Part shown: in pieces, positions 24,690 to 34,048 of the stretch
Layout of the letters: each line of letters begins with the position of its first letter
Numbering within the stretch: the first letter of the stretch is position 1
Source: Clostridiales bacterium Firm_07
Lineage (GTDB): Bacteria > Bacillota > Clostridia > Oscillospirales > CAG-272
Length of the DNA: 64,000 bases
Direction of reading: 5' to 3'
Assembly (NCBI GenBank): GCA_001604005.1
Contig: LVAM01000017.1
Location: 50,858-114,857 of the forward strand
Position numbers and translations under genes: made by a program
Notes under the pieces: model-generated
Databases searched by the model: none
Seen by the model: the letters and a program-made list of their open reading frames with translations, nothing else
Told to the model about the DNA's origin: nothing

Positions 24690-25829
24690 ATGTCGATAAG
24701 AGAGATAGAGACATTATATAACGAGCATTTTGAAGAAATGACCGGTGCAAATAATCTCGATGAATATTCGGAAGCGGATGTTGATCGGGTTTTGTGTCGT
24801 CTTTTGAAATGTTTGCCGAATGATGGAAAGCTCTACAAATACAGAAAGGGCGAAGGTGAATACTTTGATAACGCTTATGATTCGCTGAAAAACGGCTATC
24901 TTTGGCTTGCTCAAGCAACGACTCTCAACGACGAGGTAGATACGACAGTTAATTTTGATCCGGAAAAAGATATTGAAGATGTTAAACAATACTTCCTTTC
25001 CCACTCAATAAAACTGTTTACTTGGATTTTTAATAAAACGGAAGAGTCGGGGGACCTGTTGTTTGGATGGGATCATTTGCAAAATGATTTGTTTCGAAAA
25101 GTCCTTGCCTGTTATAATCTTGAAACAGGAGAAATCGATACAAAAAAAGCAAGAAGAGTTTTTCTATATTATGGTTGCACAGAACAAGAGTGTGACACAA
25201 CGCTTGTAAAGATTGATGAATTGGTCAAGACCTTTTTATTTAAAAACGAGGACGTATTAAAGAAGGTTTGCGACAATTATTTAACTATTAATAAGAAATT
25301 CAGAGAAATATCCTATCTCTTTTGTGTTTCGGAACGTTTTGATTTGGATACCATGTGGGCATATTATTCCGACAATAAAGGTTTTTGTATTGAATATGAT
25401 TTCAAGAAAGTGATGAACTTACCGATGAAAACGAAGAAATTATTTATGAATTTCTGTAAAGTTATTTACAATGATTCAAAAGATAGGATATCTTTTCTTC
25501 CAGATATTCAATACTTTCTTGGTGGATATAAAGATAAAAGCCTGCTTGCAAAATCTAACAGAACAATGATAACACAAATGCTTACAAAACAGGAAAAATG
25601 GAAAGACGAGAGAGAATGGCGACTGTTTCTTTGCAACGTAGAAAACAAGCTCTCTGCGGATATAGTAAGTGCAATTTACATTGACAGTTCTATGGTTGAT
25701 GCCGATAATGGTAAAAAGTTATTGGCTTTAGCCAAAGAAAGGAACTGGGATGTTTACATACGCAAACTCAATTACATTGGGACGAAACACGTTTACGAAC
25801 GCTTTGACGATAAATCGGAGGATAAATAA
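24690..25829 (+). CDS. DUF2971 protein, coupled to the Type III methyltransferase
   Basis: 379 aa. DUF2971 hallmarks: an N-terminal LYKYRKGEGEYFDNAYDSLKNG segment, LFCVSERFDLDTMWAYYSD followed by GFCIEYDF, and KQEKWKDEREWRLFLC near the C-terminus. The biochemical role of DUF2971 is not established, though it is common in defence loci. Its TAA stop abuts the ATG of the methyltransferase gene with no gap, so the two are translationally coupled. ATG preferred over an overlapping TTG one codon upstream. Confidence 0.85.
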   Translation: MSIREIETLYNEHFEEMTGANNLDEYSEADVDRVLCRLLKCLPNDGKLYKYRKGEGEYFDNAYDSLKNGYLWLAQATTLNDEVDTTVNFDPEKDIEDVKQYFLSHSIKLFTWIFNKTEESGDLLFGWDHLQNDLFRKVLACYNLETGEIDTKKARRVFLYYGCTEQECDTTLVKIDELVKTFLFKNEDVLKKVCDNYLTINKKFREISYLFCVSERFDLDTMWAYYSDNKGFCIEYDFKKVMNLPMKTKKLFMNFCKVIYNDSKDRISFLPDIQYFLGGYKDKSLLAKSNRTMITQMLTKQEKWKDEREWRLFLCNVENKLSADIVSAIYIDSSMVDADNGKKLLALAKERNWDVYIRKLNYIGTKHVYERFDDKSEDK

Positions 25830-27374
25830 ATGCCGACGCTGGAATGGATAGGAAAAGACAAAGTCATAAATCATCATCAAGAAGTGCCGTATCGGATTCT
25901 TGATAAAAAGTATACATACAACGCGGAGTCCTCTGAGAACATGATTATTCACGGGGACAATCTGCTCGCGCTCAAATCGTTGCTGCCGCAATTTGAAGGC
26001 AAAGTGGATTGCATCTATATCGATCCGCCGTACAATACGGGTAACGAGAAGTGGGTTTACAATGATAATGTCAACGATCCAAAAATCAAAAAATGGCTTG
26101 GTGAAGTTGTCGGTCAGGAAGGCGAAGATCTGACGCGCCATGATAAGTGGCTGTGTATGATGTATCCGAGACTTAAATTATTGTATAAACTTCTATCAAA
26201 TGATGGTGTCATTTTTATAAGTATAGATGATAATGAATTGGCATCGCTAAAACTGATATGTGATGAAATTTTTGGAAAAAATCTCGTTTGCACTCTTGTT
26301 TGGGAAACAAAAAAAGAAGCCAAGGGGATACCCCCGGTTAGGATGTGCGTTACAAATCAAGAGTATATTCTTGTTTATTCTAAAACAAACGCATATAGAT
26401 TTATCGGTGATTTGAGAAAGATAGAAGATGGTTTTATCAATCCCGACAATGATCCCCGAGGTCCTTGGAAACGGCAGTACTTGCAACGCTTTGGGCAGGG
26501 CTTTTCTGAAAGAACAATTATTAACCCTGAGAATGGAATGTCGTTTACTTTTGAAACTCCATACACTGAAGAAAAAATGAATCAATGGATTGCAGAAGGA
26601 GTAATTATTTTTCCTCAAGAAGCAACCAAGTATCCAGCGAGAAAAGAGTTTTTTTACGAATACGACAATCCGTATAAGCCAATTGTGACAAGTTTGGGAT
26701 TATATAGCACCAAGGTAAATAGCGAAAAATTAAAAGACATTTTTGATGGTGAAAAGGTATTTGATTATAGTAAGCCAATAGGCCTAATACTTGATTTGCT
26801 TAAAAAATCTACAAAAAAGAATTTTTTGATTCTCGACTCCTTTGCCGGTTCCGGAACCACAGCACACGCTGTTTTGGATTTGAATAAGCAGGACGGCGGC
26901 AATCGGAAGTTTATTCTTGTGGAAATGATGGACTATGCCGACACCATCACCGCCGAGCGCGTCAAGCGCGTGATTGACGGCTACGGTGAGGGAAACAAGG
27001 CAGTTGCGGGGCTCGGCGGTGACTTCAGTTATTATGAACTCGGCGAGCCGCTTTTCAAAGACGATAAAAACCTGAACGAAGCGGTTGGCGAGGAAGAGAT
27101 CCGCAAGTACGTCTATTATATGGAAACGAAGCAACCGCTTGAAGAAAACACCGCCGACACCCGCTACTATTTAGGCAAGCACAACGATACGGCGTACTAT
27201 TTCTACTACGAAAAGGACAAGCCCACCACGCTGAACCGTGAATTTTTGGCAACCGTCAAAACAAAAGCGACCGGATACTTGATTTATGCGGATATTTGCA
27301 CACTCTCGGCAGAAACGCTCTCGCAAAACGGGATCGTATTCAAGAAAATTCCGCGCGACATTCAAAAACTGTAA
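25830..27374 (+). CDS. mod: Type III restriction-modification DNA methyltransferase (Mod)
   Basis: 514-aa N6-adenine methyltransferase of beta-class order, the modification and recognition subunit of a Type III system. The catalytic motif DPPYNTG is at residues 65-71 and the AdoMet motif DSFAGSGTT is near residue 336. The target-recognition region lies between them, as the beta arrangement requires. It is shorter than many Mod proteins (often 600 aa or more) but both motifs are intact. A res gene follows ten bases later. The middle of the gene (about 26.15-26.83 kb) is more AT-rich than its ends, consistent with an exchanged recognition domain. Confidence 0.93.
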   Translation: MPTLEWIGKDKVINHHQEVPYRILDKKYTYNAESSENMIIHGDNLLALKSLLPQFEGKVDCIYIDPPYNTGNEKWVYNDNVNDPKIKKWLGEVVGQEGEDLTRHDKWLCMMYPRLKLLYKLLSNDGVIFISIDDNELASLKLICDEIFGKNLVCTLVWETKKEAKGIPPVRMCVTNQEYILVYSKTNAYRFIGDLRKIEDGFINPDNDPRGPWKRQYLQRFGQGFSERTIINPENGMSFTFETPYTEEKMNQWIAEGVIIFPQEATKYPARKEFFYEYDNPYKPIVTSLGLYSTKVNSEKLKDIFDGEKVFDYSKPIGLILDLLKKSTKKNFLILDSFAGSGTTAHAVLDLNKQDGGNRKFILVEMMDYADTITAERVKRVIDGYGEGNKAVAGLGGDFSYYELGEPLFKDDKNLNEAVGEEEIRKYVYYMETKQPLEENTADTRYYLGKHNDTAYYFYYEKDKPTTLNREFLATVKTKATGYLIYADICTLSAETLSQNGIVFKKIPRDIQKL

Positions 27375-27384
27375 GGAGTAAATC

Positions 27385-29988
27385 ATGGAATTAAAGAAAT
27401 TTCAACGGCAAGTGATCGGCGATCTGAACCGCTATTGCCAACTTCTGAACAGCACCAACAGCGTGTCTACCGCCTATACGGAATTTTGGGCGGAAAAGAA
27501 CGTGCGCGTTGGTTGGGACACCATACCGCCATATAACAATACCATTGAGAACACACCGCACGTTTGTTTCAAGGTGCCGACGGGCGGCGGCAAAACCTTT
27601 TTGGCTTGCAACGCGCTGAAAACGATTTTTGACAACCTACCCAGCAAAAAAGCAAAACTGGTGGTTTGGCTTGTCCCGTCGGAAGCAATTTTAACGCAAA
27701 CGCTGAAAAATCTTTCCGATCCGGCGCACCCCTATCGCCAAAAAATCGAAACGCACTTCAACGGGCGCGTGCAGGTTTACAACAAGCAGCAGGTTTTGGA
27801 TGGACAGCAGTTTAACCCCACCACCGTCAACGAGCAACTCTCGATTGTGGTGATGAGTTTCGACAGTTTCCGTATCAAGAACAAGGAAGGGCGCAAGGTT
27901 TATCAGGAAAACGGAAATCTGCAATCCTTTTCCAAGTTTATCGAAACACCCGAAACCTTGATCGACGGCGTGGACGATACGGCGCTGATTCAAGTGTTCA
28001 ATCAACTTTCCCCGGTCGTAATCGTGGATGAGAGCCACCACACCACGGGCGATCTCAGCGTTGAAATGCTGAAAAATCTCAACCCGAGTTTTATCCTTGA
28101 TCTGACAGCCACCCCGAGAAAAAACAGCAATATCATTTCCTATGTGGACGCCGCGCAGTTGAAAGCGGAAAACATGGTCAAACTGCCCGTTATTGTCTAC
28201 AACCGCCCCTCGCAGGAAGAGGTGATTGCCGACGCGCTGGATTTGCGCAACAAACTGGACGAACTGGCGCAAGCCGAAACACACGGAAGATACATTCGCC
28301 CCATTGTCTTGTTTCAAGCACAGCCAAAGATTGCAGAAAATAAGGAAACTTTTGAAAAACTGAGAACGCGCCTGATCGATGCCGGGATCCCCAAAGAAGA
28401 AATCGCCATTAAAACGGCAGAGATCAACGAACTGAAAAACGTGGATTTGCAATCGCCCGATTGTAAAATCAAGTACATTATCACGGTCAATGCTCTCAAA
28501 GAGGGATGGGACTGCCCATTTGCGTATATTCTTGCCACGCTTGCAAACAAAACTTCAACCGTGGACGTGGAGCAGATTTTGGGGCGTGTTTTGCGCTTGC
28601 CATATACCAAGCCAAACACAAGCAAGTTTTTGAACCTTTCCTATGTTCTGACCTGCTCCAATGATTTCCACACCACCATTACCAAGGTGATTCAAGGGCT
28701 GAATGACGCCGGTTTCAGCGAAAAAGAGTATCGGATTGCGGAAGAAAAGCCTTTTGCTGCGCCCGTTTCCGCCGGCGTGCAGCAGAAGGTGGATTTTGAC
28801 CGTTCCGAAGAAGAATTTCTGCAATTTGACAATACCGCCCTGCAAAACATTCTGGAAGAACGCAAAACGGCAAGTGACGCGGTTTTGCCGATTGACGCCC
28901 TGCTGCAAAGTGCGGAAGCAAATAGCGACGCCTACGACGAAGCGATGAAGCAAGCGGCAGAAGAACCGATTGGCGACCTGCCTTTGGAGGTAAGAAGCAA
29001 AGTGACGACTTATCAAATGGATGAACAATACAAAGACGAGGCGCTTGCGCTGAAAATTCCGCAATTTATGGTGCAAGGCGAGCCGAGCATTTTTACAATG
29101 CTTGACCCAGACCACAAAGACTTGCTGACAAAAGAAGAACTTGCCGATGGGTTTACGCTGAAAGGCAAGGACGCGACCATTGATTTCGGCGCGGCGCTGG
29201 AATCCGTTGTGGAAGTGGATGTTCAAAAGAACGAACGCCCGAAGTATCGGCAGATGTCGGAAACGGAAAGCGAATATTTCAAGGGAATGCTGCAAAACTT
29301 GCCGCCGGAAGGTCGTGTGCGCCATTGCAAACTTGCCATTAAGGGGATTTTGGAAAAGCTGGATAGCGTGGCAGGCGGCGATTTGACCGCTTATATCGAC
29401 CGTATCGTTGAAAATATGAACGGTGACGAGCTTGCCGCTATGGAAAAGAACATTTACGGATATGCGGCAAAAATTCGGGCAAAAATTGAGAGGTTGCTTG
29501 ACGAGTATCGTATGCAACGCTTTAAACATTTGCTTGAAACGGGTAAAATCGAATGTTTACCGTCTTTCGCGCTGAGAAGTGAAATCAATCCCGGCAATCC
29601 ATTCGGCTTACTTTCCAAATCGCTATATTCATCCGAACAAGAAGTCAATGGATTTGAGTTGAAAGTAATTGAAAAAATCGCATCTCTTTCCAATGTCAAA
29701 TGGTGGCATAGAAATATGGATCGGATCGAGTTTTGTATCAACGGGTATCTCAACCACTACCCCGATTTTATCGTAATGACCCACAGCGGCAAGGTAGTCT
29801 TGATTGAAACGAAGGGTGAACACTTGACGTCCAACGACGACAGCCGTGCCAAAGCAGAACTCGGCAAGATTTGGCAAGCGCACGCCGGCGCGCAGTATCG
29901 CTACTATATGGTCAGCGCAGAAGCCATCGCAAGCAACCCCGACGCCACTTCGCTGGATGAATTTTTGAGAATTATGAGGGAGTTGTAA
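27385..29988 (+). CDS. res: Type III restriction enzyme, Res subunit
   Basis: 867-aa ATP-dependent translocase/nuclease that cuts DNA when complexed with Mod. Superfamily 2 helicase motifs: Walker A VPTGGGKTF (residues 64-72), DESHH near residue 215, TATPRKNS, and EQILGRVLRLPY as motif VI. The C-terminal nuclease is PDFIVMTHSGKVVLIETKG near residues 793-812, an intact PD-x(n)-ExK site. Translation initiates after AAGGAG. All needed motifs are present, so the enzyme is probably active. Confidence 0.94.
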   Translation: MELKKFQRQVIGDLNRYCQLLNSTNSVSTAYTEFWAEKNVRVGWDTIPPYNNTIENTPHVCFKVPTGGGKTFLACNALKTIFDNLPSKKAKLVVWLVPSEAILTQTLKNLSDPAHPYRQKIETHFNGRVQVYNKQQVLDGQQFNPTTVNEQLSIVVMSFDSFRIKNKEGRKVYQENGNLQSFSKFIETPETLIDGVDDTALIQVFNQLSPVVIVDESHHTTGDLSVEMLKNLNPSFILDLTATPRKNSNIISYVDAAQLKAENMVKLPVIVYNRPSQEEVIADALDLRNKLDELAQAETHGRYIRPIVLFQAQPKIAENKETFEKLRTRLIDAGIPKEEIAIKTAEINELKNVDLQSPDCKIKYIITVNALKEGWDCPFAYILATLANKTSTVDVEQILGRVLRLPYTKPNTSKFLNLSYVLTCSNDFHTTITKVIQGLNDAGFSEKEYRIAEEKPFAAPVSAGVQQKVDFDRSEEEFLQFDNTALQNILEERKTASDAVLPIDALLQSAEANSDAYDEAMKQAAEEPIGDLPLEVRSKVTTYQMDEQYKDEALALKIPQFMVQGEPSIFTMLDPDHKDLLTKEELADGFTLKGKDATIDFGAALESVVEVDVQKNERPKYRQMSETESEYFKGMLQNLPPEGRVRHCKLAIKGILEKLDSVAGGDLTAYIDRIVENMNGDELAAMEKNIYGYAAKIRAKIERLLDEYRMQRFKHLLETGKIECLPSFALRSEINPGNPFGLLSKSLYSSEQEVNGFELKVIEKIASLSNVKWWHRNMDRIEFCINGYLNHYPDFIVMTHSGKVVLIETKGEHLTSNDDSRAKAELGKIWQAHAGAQYRYYMVSAEAIASNPDATSLDEFLRIMREL

Positions 29989-30073
29989 TACATAGCCAAA
30001 ATCGCATTTATTAGATTAGTGATTAAACCGATAGAGAATTGATTGACACCACTTGGAGATTGAAAGGAATGAA

Positions 30074-31678
30074 ATGAAAACTGCTAAAGAAATGTTGAAA
30101 GAAATGCAGTCTCAAATCACAATGGCTGGAGGTTTATTTTATCAATATAGACCTTGTCGTAAAAATGCGGATATTATCTATGATATTGAGAACATAAAGC
30201 GTGGGATCGTTTTTGCGCAAACACCATTGAATATGAACGACCCTTTTGATTCTCAAGTAGGCTTTTCGGTAAAAGCTTTCTATGAAGATTGTATTGATAA
30301 ACTTATCCAAAATATTGAGGCAGACGATTTAAGCAAATGGATTATTAAATACTTATTGCTGAATAAAGCTTTGGGACAATTAGCAAAAGCCGTCGATTAC
30401 ATCAATCAGGCGAAAAAATATATTATAAAACAACGCCTATTAGCTCATAAAACAAATCTCCCATTGCTTGATTTCGTTAGAAACAATACATCATATTTGT
30501 ATAAAAAATGTCCAAAAGAGCTTAGAAGTAATTTCGATAAGATTCAATTTACCTTTCTATGTCTAATTGCATCTGGATTTTCTAATGTGGATGTTGATGA
30601 GAACACCATTGGGCAGATGTTAAAAATGGATGATTTACTACAGACATTTAGTAATCAAATTGCAGATATTCGCACCACGAGATATGAGTCATTTTTAAGA
30701 GAATTTATTTCAAAACTTACAGTTTCCTGCTTTAGCAGTAGTGGATGGGATAACCCTTTAATGTGGGCTCATTATGCCAATTCTTATTCAGGTATATGTG
30801 TAGAGTATGATTTTGAAAAGATACACGAATATGTAGGGTTTATTTACCCTGTAGAATATTCCGATCAGCGTCCGTCTATATTGCTAAAAGATGTTGGTAT
30901 TGAAGGATTTGATTTGAAAAATAAAGAACCCGATAAACGCATTAAAAAATGTGAAATAGACATAGAACGCTTATTAAAATTATTATTAGTTAAAGATAGT
31001 TGTTGGCAATATGAAAAAGAGTGGAGAATAATAGATATCGGAGAAGCTAACGAATCGCGTTTCATTAATCTTCCCTATATCAAGTCAATAACTTTAGGAA
31101 TGAATATTGATTCGGTATGTAAAAGATTGATACTGGATACTTGCAAAATCAATAATATTCCTTGTTATACAATAAAGGCAAGCATTGAAGATTTTTCATT
31201 AACAAGGACTGAAATAAATATTGATTTGGAAGAAGACTCTTTTGATAGAATTGAATACATGGAATACCTTGGAAACAGTGTTTCTAAAAGCTTTGAAAAG
31301 ATATCAAAACTGGGGGATCATTTACAAATTGATATGAAAACAAATGCCGTGAATGCTACCATGTTGCAAACCCTTCTATCTACAGCTTTAGAGGCATTAG
31401 TTGATATTTATTTCATGAAAAGCAACTTTAATCATGTATATAACACAGAAATGAATAGTACAGGTGAAAAGCCAGTTGTTCCAGAGGAATTAATGCATTC
31501 AATAAAGCAAATAGATGAATGTGTTGATCAAATATCAAAGATGTTCAATGCTTTTGATTTGTTCGGGTTGCTACAAAATGGAGTAATCGCCCTTGGCAAT
31601 CTTAAAAATCTTTCTAAAATAAAACAGCAGACAAAAGATACTATTTCAAGTATTACAAATTTGAGTTGGGGTAATTAA
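30074..31678 (+). CDS. Second DUF2971 protein, downstream of res
   Basis: 534 aa and larger than the first copy. DUF2971 hallmarks: GIVFAQTPLNMNDPFDSQVG at the N-terminus, MWAHYANSYSGICVEYDF in the centre, CWQYEKEWRIIDIG after it, then YIKSITLGMNID. The last 170 residues are an extra helical region absent from the other copy. Markedly AT-rich compared with res. ATG preceded by AAAGGAA. It lies 85 bases after res, so it may be a late gene of the same transcript. Function unknown; together with the first copy it brackets the Type III enzyme. Confidence 0.82.
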   Translation: MKTAKEMLKEMQSQITMAGGLFYQYRPCRKNADIIYDIENIKRGIVFAQTPLNMNDPFDSQVGFSVKAFYEDCIDKLIQNIEADDLSKWIIKYLLLNKALGQLAKAVDYINQAKKYIIKQRLLAHKTNLPLLDFVRNNTSYLYKKCPKELRSNFDKIQFTFLCLIASGFSNVDVDENTIGQMLKMDDLLQTFSNQIADIRTTRYESFLREFISKLTVSCFSSSGWDNPLMWAHYANSYSGICVEYDFEKIHEYVGFIYPVEYSDQRPSILLKDVGIEGFDLKNKEPDKRIKKCEIDIERLLKLLLVKDSCWQYEKEWRIIDIGEANESRFINLPYIKSITLGMNIDSVCKRLILDTCKINNIPCYTIKASIEDFSLTRTEINIDLEEDSFDRIEYMEYLGNSVSKSFEKISKLGDHLQIDMKTNAVNATMLQTLLSTALEALVDIYFMKSNFNHVYNTEMNSTGEKPVVPEELMHSIKQIDECVDQISKMFNAFDLFGLLQNGVIALGNLKNLSKIKQQTKDTISSITNLSWGN

Positions 31679-32035
31679 GACAAGTTGATTGGTGCGGAAC
31701 AAAGAGCAGTTGATTGCGGAAGTGGAGCGTGTTATCAAAAATTGAGATAGAAGAGAATCCTAAAATCGGGTTTCCCGATTGTTCCCGCACGCACCACGCC
31801 AAGCGTGGTGCGCGTCCCCGAAAGCGCAACCATGTTGCACTTTCCTTTACCTGCTTAGGCATCGGGAATAGCCAAAATAATGGTGCAAAAAAAGCAAGTC
31901 GAAAAATTCTATGAAAATATGACTGAAATTGTCAGGAATAGTACGGTATCATAAGATTATAGATAAGTTAGCGTATCATTACAACAAAAAGAAAATTCCC
32001 GCAGAAACTGCGGGCAAATATCTGTACTATTATCC
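31679..32035. other. Intergenic debris with a relaxase-region fragment and inverted repeats
   Basis: No complete gene. The first 60 bases read LVRNKEQLIAEVERVIKN then stop, which looks like the C-terminal remnant of a larger protein. Beyond it are a strong inverted repeat (listed separately), a GCAAC/GTTGC hairpin, and CCCGCAG/CTGCGGG just before the next gene. Confidence 0.45.
31790..31812. repeat. Inverted repeat, possible origin-of-transfer remnant
   Basis: CGCACCACGC and GCGTGGTGCG around three bases, followed by GCGTCCCCG. Inverted repeats of this kind next to a relaxase-type gene are typical of oriT regions of mobilisable elements. The MobV-like gene about 1.3 kb downstream is the only context support. 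Confidence 0.4.
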
Positions 32036-32989
32036 TTGCGCGACGAGAACGCAAACGTTCGGATTGACGGGCACGGCTTTATCGTCATAGAAGTCACCGA
32101 AAAGGAGTGGGAAGCACTGATCGAGTTGGATCGGATCGACTATAACAACGAGCATAAATACGTCCGCCACACGATGCCTATCCCCGACGGCGACGAAGAC
32201 AATCTGACAGTCAAACAACAAGAGCAACTGCATTTGGGTGAAACCGATATTTCCACAGCCACAGCGGAAACATTCGATAAGCGGCAACGCTTTTCAAAAC
32301 TGTCCGATAATGAGAAACAAGTCCTCGCTTTGCTCGATGAAGGAAGCACGCAAAAGGAAGTTTCAAAAGAACTCGGCGTAACGCAAGGTTATGTTTCAAT
32401 GGTCAAGAAACAAGCAAAGTTCAATCTGGACTATTCGGAGTATCGCTCCGCGGTCAAATCAAACGACGGCGAGTATATCTGGAAATGCTGGAATTTGTTT
32501 TCACGCAAACTCGCAATGCCTTTGTTTCTTGACGTTGAATTGGAATACGTTATCAGTCATTTGCACTCCGATGACATCGCTCACTTTATACATTGGTATT
32601 ACAGTTTCGGTGAGTTCATCCGCTATTCGTTGACCTATTACATATACAACGAAGATAAGATAAAGGACGAAATTACGGAATACTTATATAAAGCGAGCGA
32701 CCGGGAACTTGCTTGGTTTATGAAAAACTACTCCGACCAACCGGCGCTCGTCCAAATCGTATATATCCGCTTGATCGACGAATTCGAGCGCCGCAGGCAG
32801 AACGGACTTAACAGTTCAAAAAAGGCGATTGAAGGTTTGCTTACGGCGGTGGAAAAGCTTGCCGAGAAAGCGAATCTGCCACCCGAACAATTCTATGCCG
32901 AAAGGATTTATCCCATCGTAGCGACGATCCGCAACAAACGCAAGAGACAATTTTATCTCTTTTACACTGGTAAAAAACTGACCAAATAA
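32036..32989 (+). CDS. HTH / sigma-region-4-like protein of a mobile element
   Basis: 317 aa. Residues about 90-125 (SDNEKQVLALLDEGSTQKE then VSKELGVTQGYVSMVKKQAK) form a sigma-70 region 4-type helix-turn-helix. The N-terminal 45 residues (beta strands plus WEALIELDRIDYNNEHKY) match the short domain that precedes it in element-borne sigma-like proteins. The remaining 190 residues are helical and unrecognised. The start is uncertain: TTG is used here, there is no ATG in the frame and no clear SD. Probably a regulator of transfer or excision genes now mostly lost. Confidence 0.65.
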   Translation: MRDENANVRIDGHGFIVIEVTEKEWEALIELDRIDYNNEHKYVRHTMPIPDGDEDNLTVKQQEQLHLGETDISTATAETFDKRQRFSKLSDNEKQVLALLDEGSTQKEVSKELGVTQGYVSMVKKQAKFNLDYSEYRSAVKSNDGEYIWKCWNLFSRKLAMPLFLDVELEYVISHLHSDDIAHFIHWYYSFGEFIRYSLTYYIYNEDKIKDEITEYLYKASDRELAWFMKNYSDQPALVQIVYIRLIDEFERRRQNGLNSSKKAIEGLLTAVEKLAEKANLPPEQFYAERIYPIVATIRNKRKRQFYLFYTGKKLTK

Positions 32990-33063
32990 ATTTTTTCAAA
33001 ATTTTTTTGAAATTACTAATATTTTCTCCCTTCTCGTGGCTTATAAGTAGAAGGGAGTATTGA

Positions 33064-33096
33064 GAACGACGATCGAACAGGTCGCCGTTCTTTTTT
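33064..33096 (+). terminator. Intrinsic terminator after the sigma-like gene
   Basis: GAACG and CGAT pair with GTCG and CGTTC with one mismatch, followed by TTTTTT. Another hairpin (CTCCCTTCT / AGAAGGGAG) lies about 35 bases upstream. Confidence 0.65.
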
Positions 33097-33121
33097 ATGC
33101 CTTCAAACAAACAGAAAGGGG

Positions 33122-33907
33122 GTGAAAAATATCAGTTGGAATTACGACGGTAAAAAGTATTCGCTTCGGGACAAACATGCAACGATTTCGGTCATCACAT
33201 TTCGGAAGGATAAACTGTCCGCACAGGACGATTATCTCGAAGAAGTCGAACAGACTTATTCCGTCGTGTGGCTGAAACGAAAACGCGCCTGTTTTGAACA
33301 AGAATGGGAGCGCGTGAAAACCGAGCTGAACGCCACATTTAACAGTCGTGGAAAGAACGTTGCGTTGGAGTGTTTGCAGTTCGGCGGCAATCACGAGTTT
33401 TGGGACGATTTTCCCGACGAATACGAAATTACGGCATATTTCAAAAAGTGCTACGCTTTTGCGATACAAACGGTCGGATACAAGCAAACGGGAAAGAACA
33501 TTGTCTGCGCCGTGATCGTTACCGAGCCGAACAGGCGAAACCTTTTCGTGTATTACCTGCCTATAACGAACAGTTGGCGACGGAAAGTATGCGGCGAAAA
33601 GCGATCGGAACGCGGAAACGTCCTGCAACTACGCGACGTGACGGGCGAGCCAATCTACCGACACGAACAAAGCGATGAACGTCCTCTTTTGTGTCATACG
33701 GAATTTTGGAAACAACGCGGCGGCGAAACGTCCTATTCCGAACTGCAAGAGAGATTTTACAACGAAATCTCAAAACGATACGGAGCGGAACGCGGCGAAA
33801 GCCATTCAAAACTGAAATACACGACGAACGAACAGATCCGTCGGTACTATCGTTATGACGGCGACAGCGACGACGTAATGCCGCCGACAAAAGGAATCTG
33901 GGTTTAA
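33122..33907 (+). CDS. MobV/Pre-like mobilisation protein lacking the histidine motif
   Basis: 261 aa. The C-terminal block SYSELQERFYNEISKRYGAERGESHSK is the typical end of the MobV (Pre/Mob) relaxase domain, which reads lQ-d-f-y...y-g-eRGe. In active relatives the preceding strand carries a histidine-rich metal motif before YIPV/FVPI. Here the matching stretch is VIVTEPNRRNLFVYYLPIT, with no histidine. The protein also ends soon after the domain, while full MobV proteins are 400 aa or more. It is probably an inactive or repurposed relaxase. GTG start directly after AAAGGGG; start uncertain. Confidence 0.55.
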   Translation: MKNISWNYDGKKYSLRDKHATISVITFRKDKLSAQDDYLEEVEQTYSVVWLKRKRACFEQEWERVKTELNATFNSRGKNVALECLQFGGNHEFWDDFPDEYEITAYFKKCYAFAIQTVGYKQTGKNIVCAVIVTEPNRRNLFVYYLPITNSWRRKVCGEKRSERGNVLQLRDVTGEPIYRHEQSDERPLLCHTEFWKQRGGETSYSELQERFYNEISKRYGAERGESHSKLKYTTNEQIRRYYRYDGDSDDVMPPTKGIWV

Positions 33908-34048
33908 CCGACGCCCGTTCTCGTTATTAAGAAGTCAGAAATCATATATCAAAATAACAAGGAGGAAAATTGTGGTTTATGGAGAGAGAACATAGTATCC
34001 ATCAGGAAAGAGTACATTGTATCCGCACAAATAAAAAATTAAGGAGAA
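33908..34048. other. Short region with a possible 32-codon reading frame
   Basis: After AAGGAGG there is a frame starting ATG at 33978 (MEREHSIHQERVHCIRTNKK), which ends within the next gene. Too short to call as a gene; it may be a fragment of the element's recombinase operon. Confidence 0.3.
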
